From assembly GCF_038502225.1 (NCBI RefSeq), contig NC_091346.1, forward strand, positions 10,570,293-10,634,292: a DNA stretch of 64,000 nucleotides, read 5' to 3'. The translations under genes and the position numbers were made by a program. Position 1 is the first letter of the stretch. Each line of letters begins with the position of its first letter. A model generated the notes under the pieces. The model made no database searches, had not been told where the DNA came from, and saw only the letters and a list, made by a program, of their open reading frames with translations. The DNA comes from Cherax quadricarinatus (Eukaryota > Arthropoda > Malacostraca > Decapoda > Parastacidae). This document shows, piece after piece, positions 30,851-43,539 of this stretch.

Positions 30851-32224
30851 TTGTTTAATGTTATTACAACGATTTACGTTCATTCATTGTTTCAATATTT
30901 TCCCAATGGTTTCATTTTATATCCAGACAACAACCCAACCAGACAATCGACCATGTTAACTCACCAGTTAAATAACCAAGCAGCTTAAAAACAAGACAGC
31001 TAATCAACAAATCAAACAAATGAAAAACGCAAACATTACGCCAGCTACTCAGTCACTTGTCTCCATGATCCGATTACATTACCAATCAAGTAAAAAATTT
31101 ATTAACTTAATACCCAAGCCACTCACCAAGCCAATACTCACCAGTCCAGTCACTCGTTTACTAAGCCACTCATCTACCCACTCATCCACAAAGCTGAGGA
31201 GCGTGCTAGCGAAATCATTTTATTCGGTCAAATTTCAAAGAAATTTCTCCAGTGATTTAAGCAGCATTTGAAACCTACGCACTCTGCTTGTAGTGACCTT
31301 CTGCGTTAGGAGATATAGGAAAATATAAATAGTGCCCTATTCTATAGGGCATAAAACTCTCCCTTTTCTACAAAATTGGTAAGAAGTAAACTGCACTAGT
31401 TAACATCAGATGTAACAAAGTATAAATAACTTTTTTTGCGAGAAACAAAATCAATAAAAACAAAGCGGTAAAAAATATCGCAAATCCTCTCTACCTGCTA
31501 GTAGAACCATCATTACTCAATAACATGTGCAAAAATCAAGGCACTCCTATAAATACTTTTCACCAAAAATTGAAAATGTCTGTAACTGGGTTATATGTTT
31601 TCTGTAAAACTCTATGGTCATGGCACGCCATATTTCACTATGTTGTACACCTCAATACATGTTGACCGCCCACAGGTGACTGAGCTGGTATCGTCCCCTG
31701 AATTTGAATGGGGTCCTCAGACAAGTTGCAGTGTAGTGTATTTAGAATGAAACAAATATAAAAACAAATTTTTGGAGGAAAAAAAACATGAATTACCATC
31801 ATGTCTTTTTGATGACAGCAAGAACAAAAAAATTACATTTTTGAAAACATACTTAGAAATATGATAGAAACAAGCTAATTACATCAGCTTGTTGCCAGAA
31901 GCATGCACTATTTTTCGGTAAGAAAGCATTATTTTTCCATAATTTTTCAATTCTCCTTTTTTTATAACTCCTAAAAAAATGACACCCTCCAACGTATACA
32001 TTCACTCACAAAGCCATTTCCCCAACAAATCATGTAAAGAAAAGCCACTCCTCCAATAAGCCACTGATCAGCTACATATTCATCAAACCAGCCACTTACC
32101 CAATATGTCGACAACTCAACCATTCACTATAAAATTTTATACTACCATCCACCACCATCATTCATTTTCTTAGTCAATAAGCCACCATTTCAATCAGGTA
32201 ACAACATATCCAATAAGCCATCTG
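30851..32224. other. Unassigned, partly degenerate CA-rich repeat
   Basis: Degenerate ccactcaccaagcca-type sequence at 31110-31190 and 31985-32220 resembles that at 38691-39340. The A/T-rich middle shows no gene or family I recognise. Confidence 0.45.
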
Positions 32225-32522
32225 TCAGATGTCCAGTAGCCTGGTTGGTAGCACACTCAGCTCACACATTGGGTGTCCGTCGTTAAATCGCCGGTGCAGA
32301 TGGAAACACTGGGCATGTTTCCTTAAGACACCTGCTGTCCCTGTTCACTGGATGTTAGCCGACAGTTGTAGGTTGCATGCAAGGGATAAAATTAACCTAG
32401 GATGCACGAAATGCTATTCATAACAAGGGGCTTTCCGTATAGTAGTATGGCACTGATGTCAGCTACGTCTGTATACCTTGTACATCTACTCATAGAAACA
32501 GAGAGTATTATTATTATTATCA
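32225..32522 (+). mobile_element. SINE family B with LINE-like 3' end
   Basis: The tRNA-like head (about 32231-32305) has an A-box-like agcctggttggtagcacac and a weak B-box region (gtcgttaaatcgccgg). The body is related to the 30103 copy (cctgctgtccctgttcact, gatgttagccgac). The 3' part (about 32395-32500, with cacgaaatgctattcataac) ends in an ATT repeat at 32503-32520. It resembles the 3' UTR of the plus-strand CR1/L2-like LINE at 35876-35930 (cccgaaatgcctagccatgc). A LINE-derived tail is how such SINEs borrow LINE enzymes. Confidence 0.75.
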
Positions 32523-32745
32523 ACCTGCTTCCATACCCACTAAGCCAACCATTCACCTTACAAGCCAGATAATAATCACCTAATATAACAATACAGTTTT
32601 TTTCCCCGCAACACCGCAGCCCCTGTACTTCAGAACTCGTGAAATAAATAATGAAAATAAGCAGCATGAGTTTCTAAAAGATGCACGTGACGAGTATATT
32701 ACATTTTATTCAGCTTGTCACACTCCCATATAGGCTGCCTCCCAA

Positions 32746-34507
32746 CCAGTGATTATTATAATCAAAGAAACCACTAAACCAAAAAGGGTTATACAGCACT
32801 GTGGGGCAGAAAATAGTGCTGAGGCTATACAGAGCTAGGTGGAGAGGGGATCAGATGTGAGGGGAGAAAAGGGCCGTAAGGCACACTAAAGGCTATGTGT
32901 CAAAGTTCATACTGTAAAGCAGTTGCTGACAAAAAATAAAAAAGTGATTGTAAGTCAAAGGAAGGGCCGTCTGCAAGAGTGGTGGCATCGTTGGAGGTAA
33001 ATCCTGCAAGCTGGCTGGTAAACCAGACAATTGACAAGAAAATGAAGAACCAAAATAAGGACCCGACAAACCTCACAGAGAGGAATAGGGTGTCATTCCA
33101 TTAGATACCCATGGGTAAGGCGAGTATGGCCAATGCAGAGCCGGGAGAGAGCAGTCTCCCGAGTACGGCAACGGCGGTAAATAGATGGCCACAGACCTAA
33201 AAGCCGTCTAATAGCTTGCAATTTGTTATTTGATCACCGTTGTTGCCAACGGCTGCGAAGACGAACCGAGATGACTGGAAAATAATCTCTGAACAGAATA
33301 CCTCTTAAGGTAATTGGAAGATCATGCACCGCTGACCATGCAGCAGCAGCCGCCTGTTCATTGCCCTACACATCAACGTGTCCAGAGACCCAACGGAAAA
33401 CAAGATCTTTGTTTTTGGTAGCCACACGACACAACCATAGCTGAATATGAAGGACTAATGGATGAGGGGAATCAAATTGCTAAATAGCTTGTAAAGCACT
33501 GAGGGAATCTGAAATTATCACAAATCTCGAAGGCCACATATACGTAATATGAAGAAGCGCTATGAGGATGCCATACAACTCGCACTAAAAATACTAGCCG
33601 AGTCTAATAAATGACCTAGGACAACATCGCCAGGGAATACTGCTGCGAACCCAACACCCTCACAATGTTTAGAATGATCTGTATAAATAATGATGGCATG
33701 AGCATGTGACCGAAAGTGACCGAGAAAGAGAGAGCAGTCATAGGTAGGAGAACATTGGCGCGTGGAAGTAGGGGATAGCAGACACGAACCGTCGGAACTT
33801 CCCAAGCGGGAAGGAAAAAGGCAGACGCTAAATCAACATACAAGGGAGGTAACTGGAAAGAAGACCGGAGTGAAGACAAAGAGAAAACGATCGGAGTAGG
33901 AAGGGGCACCGAACAAACAATGGGCTTCTACTATAGTCTGAGACCAACCCATACGTAGAAGAAACACGAAGGTTATGAACACGCACAAAGAAACGAAGAC
34001 AATGACATTCACGACGATCAGCTAAGGAACATTCGCCTCTGCACAGAGGCTTTCAACAAGGGACGAACGAAAGGCACCAAAGCATAACTGTAGACCTTGA
34101 TGATGAAGGGTGTCTAACTTAGAAAGAGTTGTAGATGCCTCAGAATAGACTTGATCGATATAATCCAGCTAGGACAAGACTAGGATGGAATGCAAACGGA
34201 GGAGAGTTTGGCGATCTGCTCCCCATGAACGATGCACAAGAATTTTAAGGAGAGTCAGCCAACCATGCCGAAATGTGAGGAAATGTGAGGTTTCCATGGC
34301 AACCGGCGAAAGAAGGCCAAGAAACTTGACTATCACATTCTGGAATACATGAGCCATGTATATGCAATGGAATATCTGGGATAAGAGGACGTCTAGTGAG
34401 GGTAATGAAATGAGTTTTCGTACTAGAAAATTTAAAGCCATGAGGAGTGGTTCAGTGAGAAACTCTGTCAATTTCATTCTGAAGGGAAGCTGCTACCAGG
34501 CGACAGT
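32746..34507 (-). pseudogene. I-superfamily LINE, 3' part (RT C-terminus, RNase H, tail)
   Basis: Minus-strand continuation of the LINE at 36013-38330 after an interruption. From 5' to 3': RT thumb region (EIDRVSH then FSSTKTHFITLTR near 34400-34490; WGADRQTLLRLHS near 34180). An RNase H domain follows at about 33370-33720: the first Asp block reads YTDHSKHCEGVGFAAV where a Gly-Ser is expected after Asp, then a block with NFRFPQ near 33500, then a remnant of the Trp-Val-x-Gly-His block near 33390. The 3' end near 32749 is followed by an ATT-type tail. RNase H places it in the I superfamily. Many stops and frameshifts are present. Confidence 0.8.
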
Positions 34508-36012
34508 CAGCGCCTGACCTAAGAAAAGCTTTTGACACAGTAGACCACGGCATCCTACTCCACAAACTTGACCATTATGGTATAAGAGGCCATGTGCTTG
34601 CATATTTCAAATCTTACCTTACTAATAGGTATCAGTATGTCACCATTAAAGACACAGCATCAACAACACAGCCACTTGATACTGGAGTTCCGCAGGGAAG
34701 TGTCCTTGGTCCCCTGCTCTTCCTCATATACATCAATGATCTTCCAAACGTATCTCGACACCTGAACCCCATTCTCTTTGCTGACGACACGACTTATGTC
34801 ATCTCTCACCCTAATCTTGCAACCCTCAACACCATTGTTAATGAGGAGCTGATCAAAATATCGACTTGGATGACAGCCAATAAACTTACGCTTAACGTTG
34901 ACAAAACCTACTATATTATGTTTGGTAGCAGAGCAGGAGATGCGCAAATTAACATTAAGATCGACAACACTCTAATTACCAGGCATAATGAGGGCAAATT
35001 CCTAGGCCTATGCCTCGACAACAACCTGAACTTCAGCACCCATATCCAACACATAACCAAAAAAGTATCCAAAACGGTTGGGATCCTCTCCAAGATACGA
35101 TACTACGTGCCGCAAACTGCCCTTCTCACACTATACCATTCACTTATATATCCATACCTCACCTATGCTATCTGTGCTTGGGGTTCAACTGCAGCAACAC
35201 ACCTAAAGCCAATAATAACCCAACAAAAAGCCGCAGTAAGAATAATCACTAAATCGCATCCCTGGCAACACCCCCCCCCACTCTTCATAGATCTAAACTT
35301 ACTCCCTGTTCAGTACATCCACACTTACTACTGTGCAATCTACATCTACAGGACCTTAAATTCCAATATTAACCTTGACCTAAAACGCTTTCTTGATAGT
35401 TGTGACAGAACCCACAGGCACAACACCAGACACAAACATCTCTATGACATTCCCCGTGTCCGACTAAACCTTTACAAAAATTCAATGTATGTCAAAGGCC
35501 CTAAAATCTGGAACACCCTACCTGAAAATTCCAAAACTGCAGACACATTCATCACCTTCAAAACTACCATCAGAAAACATCTTATCTCCCTGATACACCC
35601 TGTCAACTAATAATACGAATACCACATGGTGGTTCACACTTACACTCACTCACCCATTTGACCATAAACAGAAATATCAATCTCAATCTCAAAATAATGA
35701 ATCTTAACTAGTCATAAGTTGGCCTGTGATACTCCAATACTGAAACTACGTATAGTGCCAAAACAAAAGCATTCACATTGCTAAACTCACAACTAGTATT
35801 TAGTCACTTAGCCATAATACCAACTTATCTCATAATTTTGTAACATTTTAAACCTAAGATTTAATGTAAGTCTGCCCGAAATGCCTAGCCATGCTAGGCG
35901 TTCTAGTGGTACACTCTGTAATTATTATTTTACAACATGTAAACCAAACAATAGCCAAATTCTGTAAACTCAGCATTGTAATACTTATAGAGAAAAAAGC
36001 TTGAATTTGAAT
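34508..36012 (+). mobile_element. CR1/L2-like LINE, 5'-truncated, nested in another LINE
   Basis: A 5'-truncated copy inserted in opposite orientation into the minus-strand LINE. The reading frame is open from about 34517 (DLRKAFDTVDH, the end of RT motif A) to the stop at 35608-35610. Motif B is GVPQGSVLGPLLFLIYINDL and motif C is FADDTTYV. The C-terminal region includes YPYLTYAICAWG and GPKIWNTLP. No stop or frameshift interrupts the retained part, so it is much younger than its host. The 3' UTR (35611-36012) includes cccgaaatgcctagccatgc, which resembles the tail of the SINE at 32225, and ends in an A-rich ttgaatttgaataaag. The RT is incomplete, lacking the endonuclease and the fingers. 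Confidence 0.88.
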
Positions 36013-38330
36013 AAAGTGACGACCAAATATACGATGGAAGAACGAAAGGTAAGTCATTTATTGCTAAGAGAAAAAGGGTAGTGCTAAGGACACAACCTTG
36101 TGGGATTCCCTCAGCCTGAACAAAGTCTGAGGAAAGTGAGGCACCAACACGGACACGAAAATGTCTGTCAGATAAGAAAGCAGCAAGGAAGGTTGGTAGA
36201 TTACCGCGGAGGCCTAAGGGGTGAGTTTGAGCTAAAATGTTATACCTCCTAGTGCTGTCGTATGCCTTCTCAAGATCAAAAGACTGCTCGGACGGAGTGT
36301 TTGTTAACAAAGACATTTCGCACATGCGTATCTAAGTGGAGCAAGGGGTTCAAAGTAGAGCAGCCATTGTGAAGGCCCATACTGGCGAGGATAAAGACTA
36401 TTGTGAGTCTACAGGAACCATATCAGACGTCTATTCATCAACCGTTCCATCACCCTGCAGACTACACTGGTCAGGGCAATGGGATGATAGAGGTATCAAG
36501 CGCCGAATTGCCTGGTTTGCGATGGCAGATTTCTACTGTTGAGCCAGAACCCGTTGCACCCAAATAAGATTGAAAAGACATAAAATGACTGTAAGGGCCG
36601 TAAAATGCAGATGTTGTAGCATACTGATATGAATATCATCAGGTCCAACTGCTATTGTCTGGCAAGCGAAAAGCGCGGATTCTAGCTTTGGGAGAGTGAA
36701 AAGTACGTTATGCAGCTCCATTCCATTAGTTGAGAAATCCAAGAGTAATTGGTAGACTTAGAGACAAGAAATGAGAGACGAAGGTGAAGCCCTTGAGAGA
36801 CACGGACAAGATAGGTTCTGATTTCCGTGGCAACTTCAAGAGGTTCCTCAACACTAACACCAACAACCCGCAAAACGGAAGCTGGGTCCAGAGTGTACTT
36901 GCCACACAACTTCCGTACCTTCTTCCAATCCGTACACATAGGTAATGAGGTAATGGTAGATACAGTCTTGCCAACAAGTGTGTTTACCGTCGCGTGTGAC
37001 GCGGCGAGCAACTGTCCTTGCCCGATTAAAATCCAAAAGACGATCTGAGCTCTGATTATATCAATAACGGCCCCACGTAGCACGTTTCAAATGCACTGCA
37101 TGGGAATAATCAGGAGATCACCAAGGCACGCATGTCTGAGAATGCCTGCCTGAGGTTTGAGGAATAGAGGGTGATGCCGCGGTCAAAACTAAGGTCGAAA
37201 ACTGGTGCACCAGTTCTCCAATAGAGGACGAAAGAGGGTCCCCACAAAAGGTAGTAAGATGTGAGTATAAGTCCCAATTCGCTCGTGCCAATTGCCAACA
37301 AGGGCTACGAGGTAGTCAGGAATACGTAGTAGAAGTAAGAAGAATAGGAAAATGATCACTTTCGTGTAAATCCGGAAGAATAGACAAAGTGTAATCAAAT
37401 GTAATTGACGAGGAACAGATAGAAAGATGAATGCAAAAGAGAGACTGAGTGCGAGAGTCAAAATGGGTCAGGGGACCCGTATTTAAAACATGAGGAGAAT
37501 GAGAAGCGAGAAGAGTTTCCAACTGATCACCACGAGAGTCACAGTGGGAGCCTCCCCACAGATGATGGTGAGCGTTAAGTCACCTAACAACAAGATGGGC
37601 GGTGGTAGAGAAGAGATCAAACACGCAATTTCCGAGATACAGAATGCATGGGAGGGGGGGGGGTTAAGATAGAGAGAGCAAGCTGTATACTATCTGTGTA
37701 AATAAATACGAGCTGCAGTATAATGCAGCAGAGAACAAACAAAAACTTGTTGATACGGTATACCAATGCTCACAAGAAGCACACTTTCATTAAATGATTT
37801 ATCAGGAAAGGGATCAGAAGAATGTAGCAGCACATAGCCCGAAACAGGACTAATAACAGCTCTTGTAACCCTACTCATATTCGGGAAAACTGTGAGAACC
37901 TTGAATATTTCATTGTAAATAAGACATTATTTACAAAGATAGGAATGCCAACAATAAGAAGCAATAAAATCTATGGGCTATTAGGATCAATGAAGACAAC
38001 GTATGAGGGCAACGGTAAGCGTGTAAGCAAAGAGGAATCAGAATGTTGTGAGGGAAAAAGAATGTTGTGTGGGTTGTGAAAAAGAAGGGGTAGAAGGAGG
38101 TATGTCAGTGTACATCGAGGGTTTCGTCTCCGCAATATATCTTGCTGAAACCAATTTTTAGAATGTTCTGTACAAAATTGTGCAGATTGCAGCTGCATAT
38201 GTAAACTGTTCCACGAACCTTCCCCCAAATAATATGAAACAAATGATGAAAATATGAAGCCAACTGGATAAGGCATTTTGATAGTATAAAGGAAAAGCCT
38301 AGTGAGAAGACGTAGTCTCAAATATATTTA
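36013..38330 (-). pseudogene. I-superfamily LINE, 5' part (endonuclease and RT palm)
   Basis: Minus-strand, heavily decayed. An APE-type endonuclease spans about 37320-37950: a block decoding to HHLWGGSHCDSRGDQLE in broken frames near 37540, then LPDLHESDHFPILLT near 37350-37390. The RT includes AVGPDDIHISMLQHL (near 36620), motif A FDLEKAYDST (near 36260-36290), and motif B EGIPQGCVLSTTLF (near 36080-36110). Coding stops at SYIWSSL (about 36015-36035), just before where the YxDD motif should be; the nested LINE starts there. Possible ORF1 remnants lie at 37971-38321. The rest of the element is at 32746-34507. Confidence 0.8.
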
Positions 38331-38690
38331 ATGTGACTGTAAAAGAGAATAATAATTTCACATTATTTTACACATATTATTGGTAGATATGCGCCGACAC
38401 ACTTAATGTTACACTCCGTCCTTGTTTAATTACTAGTCAACATTTCTTTAAGGTTTTAAGTCGCGTTCCAGAGGATCTTAAAACTTATCGAAGATGTTCT
38501 AGGATGATGAGAATGAGTTCTTCGGTATTGTCATTATACACTTGCACATGGCAGTTGCCATGCACCAGCTGTGATAATTTGAAGCAGATCGGATTCATCT
38601 TTGTCGTGTTTTTAGAAAAATAAAAGCGAGCAGCTGTGGAAGAAAAACCAAAAAAAAAAAATGCAGCCAATCATCCAGCTGTCCACCCAC
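38331..38690. other. Unassigned
   Basis: Nothing recognised. A short A run lies near 38650. Confidence 0.4.
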
Positions 38691-39340
38691 AGAAGTAAAT
38701 AGATAACCATTCACCCATCAAGCTGTTCTTCCACAAAACTATCTGAGCATTCACTCACCCATTAAATTAGCTGCTCACCCCCAGAAAATAGCTAAACAAC
38801 CACTCATCCATCAAGCCTACCGCTCATCCATCAAGACAACTAAATGTTATGTCAGCTGCTCATCCACCAAGACATCTACACACTCACCCTATAAGCTAAC
38901 TCCTCACCTACAAAACTGTTTATCCACGAAAATATCTAAACAACCACTCCCCTACCAATGAAGTTGCTCACACACCAACATAATTCCACAGCCAATCACT
39001 CACTAAGCCAGGTGCTATTCCACCAAAGTAGCTACACAAGAACTAACCCACGAAGCCAGCTGCGCACCTAATAAGAGAGCTACATAACCCTTGACGCATC
39101 AAAGCCACTCTCTCATCAGGTCAAACGCACAACCATCACAACAGAAATGCAATCACTCATCCATGAGGCCAGTTGCTTACTCATCAAGAGAGCTATACAA
39201 CTATTCACCCATCAAGATAACTAAACATACACTCGCCCACAAAGATAGCTACACAACCACTCACCCACCAAGATAGCTACACAACCAATCACCTACCAAG
39301 ATAGCTACACAACCACTCACCCACCAAGATAGCTGCAGCA
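38691..39340. repeat. Degenerate CA-rich minisatellite
   Basis: Irregular units of the type accactcacccaccaagata + gctacaca (about 28 bases), clear at 39205-39335 and fading leftward. Similar sequence occurs at 31110-31190 and 31985-32220. Confidence 0.75.
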
Positions 39341-39430
39341 GGCAAAGCACTCAGCAATATAACCAGGCAGCCTCGTCCTTCAAGTCTGGGATTCCTTATC
39401 TCACACACTATTACTCATCAAGAGGGCTTT

Positions 39431-40215
39431 CCTTCTCTGTGGTCACTGCTGCAGTTACTGCTTTCCGGCTGTTGTTGCTGTTGCTTCTTTAGTTACTGTT
39501 ATGCTGTTGCTGCTTTTATTGCTGCTATTGCTACTGTTACTCCTGTTGCCGCTGTTACTCCTGCTGTTGTTTTTGCTGTCCTTGCTGCTGTTTTGTTGCT
39601 GATGCTGCTGATGTTGTTGCAACTGTAGTTGTAGCTATTGCTTATGCTGTTAGTACTGCTGTTGATAATATTGTTTTTTTAGTGTTGCTGTTGATATTGT
39701 TACTGCTGTTGTTCTTTCTGTCGATGGTGTTGTTGCCACTGCTTCGGCTGCACGCGTGATTGCTTGTCTGCTGATACTGCTATTGTTGTTGCTGCTGCCT
39801 CTGCTTGTACTGCTGATGTTGTTAGTAACACTGCTTCTACTGCTAGTGCTGCTGATGCTGGTATTGATCCAGCTGCAAGACTTGTTGCGGCTACTGTTTT
39901 TATTGTTGCTGTTTTTGTTGTTGCTGTTTGTGTTGCTGTTGCATTTGTTGCTGCTGTTTGTGCTTCTGCCGTTCATATTGCTGTATCAGTAGTTGCTGTT
40001 TTCATTATTGATGACAGTGTTCCTCCTGGTGTTGCTTCTACCGCTGATTTTATTGTTGATTCTGCTGTAAATATTGTGTTGCCGCTGATAATTTAGCTGT
40101 TGCTGCTTCTGCAAGTGTAGTTGATGATGCTGTTGCAGCCTGTTTTGGGATTTTATTTCTTATGCTGTTAATATTAATGTTGTTGATGATACTGTTGTCT
40201 TTGCTACCTTTGTTG
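39431..40215. repeat. (GCT/GTT)-rich cryptic trinucleotide sequence
   Basis: Dense mix of gct, gtt, act and att triplets on the plus strand without a fixed long unit. It gives poly-Leu, poly-Ala/Val and (on the other strand) poly-Asn/Ser frames that I reject as genes. Confidence 0.85.
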
Positions 40216-40522
40216 TTGCCATTGGCTATGTTTTTACCCCCTCCCTGAGAAGTACACACACCCAGGCAGCCAATGTATGCCACGGAAGAGACGTGGAGAC
40301 ACGCCGGTTTCACCTCGGCTCTGGAGGCAGGTGTTGTGACACACGACTGCTTGATGTTTGCTCCTTCAAACAGTCCTGCCCCCGAGTTCAGGCCAGCTTC
40401 CTTCACAGGTTCGACGGGCAAGACGACTCTCAGAGCCAATCCTTATCCTGAAATTAGGGATCTAATTTGCCAAGTTCCCTTACCTCTTTTAATCTACTGC
40501 TCACAGGGTTTGCCTTGGAGAC
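40216..40522. other. Unassigned GC-richer spacer
   Basis: More GC than its surroundings (40260-40440) but no domain or RNA that I can identify. Confidence 0.4.
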
Positions 40523-40910
40523 ATGATGCGGGGTGTAAGTAATGTGCTAAAAATATTTAACCAAGACAGGGCTCACCGCAATGCGTTCAAGTTGGAAACA
40601 TTTAGATTTAGAAAGGATATAGGAAAGCATTGGTTTGAGAAAGTACCTCTAACAGAGGAAAGAAGAAAATGGAATCATGATCCCTTCCTCGTTCCAACAC
40701 TGGAAGGGAGGGGAGTATAATGGAGTTGTGGATGGGAGAAACAAACTCCCGAGTAGCGTCATTGAAGCTAAAACCTTGTGTAGCTATAAACATAGGCTAG
40801 ACAAGTGCATGAGTGGGTATGGGTGGGTGCGAGTTGGACCTGCCTAGCATGCTTGTTTCAGGAAACTGACATGGGTATCTGTTGCTCTGATTTCTTAAGC
40901 TTAAGCTGCG
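40523..40910 (+). pseudogene. CR1-like LINE, 3' fragment
   Basis: The frame beginning near 40523 reads VSNVLKIFNQDRAHRNAFKL then FRFRKDIGKHWF. After a short disruption near 40650-40720 it resumes in another frame as KLPSSVIEAKTLCSYKHRLDK. This is the same C-terminal segment seen intact in the CR1-like LINE at 49236-49499, so it is a 5'-truncated copy of that family with an internal insertion. Tail sequence tgggtgcgagttggacctgc follows. Confidence 0.8.
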
Positions 40911-41814
40911 GTTTTTCGAGGGAAAACTGCTGAAAAGAGACGAAGATGAAGAGGATGAGCAATTACATATACGATTCCTTGTATACTTTAATAGGAAATC
41001 ATACAACAAAATATTGAAAGTGCCAGAGACACAGCTTAAGCCTAGTGTTGTTGGGAAACAAAAGTGTTGCCATTCAAGGGATATGTTATTATTGTTGAAC
41101 GGGTTTTACTAATAGCGTAACCATAGTCAATGGACTAGTTCACAAAAACTCTCCATTACTGGGAAAGAGCAACGAATATAATTAAATACGAAGTGAGTTA
41201 AGAGTCACGATTACCTTTAGAGGTCTATGGCTCAAGCTTCTGTGTGCAGTGAAAAAAGATAACAGTTCAATTATGGTGCAGTGAAAGGAAAGTTTATAAC
41301 AGTTGTTATGGTGAAACTCAGACACGTATCATTCATGTACAACCGTTGTTATAAACAGAGTGTACAGTGTACTGGTATAATTCGCCTTAAAATATATGAG
41401 GAAACAAATACTAAAGTGTGACTGGTGAGGTCAGGCAAATACCTCAACCAGCGAGTGACGTAAAAACATGACCTGACATATGTCTATTATCTTCATTCAA
41501 AGGAATGAAGATTCCATATACTGAGATGATTAAAGGTAAAGGCACTTAGTGATAAAGACTTAGTGAATTTATATTGTTAAGTGGAACGACTCACAAGGAT
41601 AGTGAATTAGCATAAATGAACTGTATTGAAATTACAATATGGCATCACCTGCATGCAGTTCAGAAACAATAATCTAATCAAACACAGAGAAGGAGATATG
41701 ATAATATTTTTAGATACTCCCCTCAGGTATTTTGTTTTGTTGCCACCATACGCCTGGCAGCGCAACACACCGGGGCAACCACACACAGGACACCACCTCG
41801 TACTGGAATATACA
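40911..41814. other. Unassigned
   Basis: No gene, RNA or repeat family recognised. Confidence 0.45.
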
Positions 41815-42352
41815 TGGTGACAAGATCACCAACTACATACCATATGCATGGTGACAAGATCACCTACCACATGGAAGGTGACAAGATCACCTACCACATG
41901 GAAGGTGACAAGATCACCTACCACATGCATGGTGACAAGATCACCTACCACATGCATGGTGACAAGATCACCCACTACATGCATGGTGACAAGATCACCT
42001 ACCACATGCATGGTGACAAGATCACCCACTACATGCATGGTGACAAGATCACCCACTACATGCATGGTGACAAGATCACCTACCACATGGAAGGTGACAA
42101 GATCACCTACCACATGGAAGGTGACAAGATCACCTACCACATGCATGGTGACAAGATCACCTACCACATGCAAGGTGACAAGATCACCCACTACATACCA
42201 TATGCATGGTGACAAGATCACCTACTACATACCATATGCTTGGTGACAAGATCACCTACCACATGCATGGTGACAAGATCACCTACTACATACCATATGC
42301 TTGGTGACAAGATCACCTACCACATGCAAGGTGACAAGATCACCCACTACAG
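41815..42352. repeat. 27-bp minisatellite with a hairpin in each unit
   Basis: About 19 copies of ggtgacaagatcacctacca + catgcat (27 bases), with variants catggaa and cataccatatgcat. Each unit contains GGTGA...TCACC, able to pair with itself, and a CATGCATG or CATATG palindrome. 27 is a multiple of three, so frames stay open in three readings; I do not take these as genes. Confidence 0.95.
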
Positions 42353-43404
42353 TCAACAACCCATATCATAAACTTTACTTGTACAGTGTGAGGATCGGGA
42401 AATATTCCCGAAATGGCCGAAAGTATGTGGCTGTTATAGACCATAAGAAATGTTTTGAGGGGAAGGTAGTCACAGCATTTCAAACTACACCTCAGTGCCT
42501 CTCAACCACTGCTCACCCCTCCAAACCTCCCTCTGTGCCTGCTTGTCCTTTGTGCAGCAGTAAAGTACACTTAGTGGCAATCAGGTTTCATTATTCCCGG
42601 ATTGTTAATAAGATGGAATGCAGAAATACCTCCGGAACATGTGGAGATTCCCTTTTGAAAAGAAATCTTGGAAAACATGTAATCAATGCTTTTTAAAACA
42701 CCATCAATGTCATTCAATTAGTGAGGTGTTTCTGGAGCTGCAATAAGTATATGGGGCTTTGGTCAGGATTCAGGGAAGCACTGAAGAGACTATTAAATTA
42801 TAAAAATTATAAGCAGGGAAGCACAGGAGCCCTATTGGATTGTTTAGACAAGATAAATAAAATATGCAAGGAAGGGCAAGTAGCGGTTCCTGCTGACCCG
42901 GAATGTGTAAAAAGACCGAAATATAACATCCAAAATGACCACGTTTCAGCAAATTAATCGGGAATGTAAAAATAACCAGATCACCAAACTCAGCCTCCAA
43001 CCCTAGTGCTGATCCACCTACATACCCTAAAACAAATTCCATTACAGACTCGGCAACAGACTACCACAGCCACCATAACAGATGTAACAGAGCAGTTACC
43101 ATTACATGAAATCACAGCCACCATTACAGATTCATTAGAGCAGAAGTCTGCTTCTGGGGACAATATTGGTCCAGTTTTAGAAATAGGTGGTGGAGGTGAT
43201 TCTGATATATTTTCTGGCGATAGTAGTGCAGCTATAGAAACTGCAGAAATTGAGAACTCAGCCGCCACAAATTCTAGCCTGGTGAAAGCAAAATCGTGCT
43301 TGGGGTATCGGCAGGCATGGTATATCTAGGAAAAAGAATGGGACGTGCTTCTCTGACCACTCAAAAATCATATTCCGCGACCTCCTTTCCAAAGAAGCAT
43401 GTCG
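42353..43404 (+). other. Unassigned coding-like stretch, perhaps LINE ORF1 remnant
   Basis: Plus-strand frames at 42353-42696, 42721-42957 and 43006-43329 have a protein-like composition. Examples are a CPLC pair near 42540, EALKRLLNYKNYKQG, and an acidic Ser/Gly-rich part ending near 43329. Their position upstream of a LINE endonuclease on the same strand suggests a decayed ORF1. I do not recognise a domain. Confidence 0.35.
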
Positions 43405-43530
43405 TTGGTGTTCCGTGGTTGGGTTGGTAGAGCACTCGTCTTACACACTGAGTGTTCGTGGTTCAGTCCCCGGCAAGGGTGGAAACGTTGGGCATGTTTT
43501 CTAATACCTGTTGTTCTTGTTGGACTTTAG
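43405..43530 (+). mobile_element. SINE family B fragment
   Basis: tRNA-like head with A-box-like tggttgggttggtagagcac and B-box-like tggttcagtccccgg, followed by gtggaaacgttgggcatgtt and cctgttgttcttgttgg. It is 3'-truncated. It interrupts the decayed LINE that continues at 43540. Confidence 0.8.
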
Positions 43531-43539
43531 GCTCAGAAA

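Noticed and set aside
41815..42352. CRISPR-like array
   Set aside because: The unit is continuous with no unique spacers, and the window is plainly eukaryotic.
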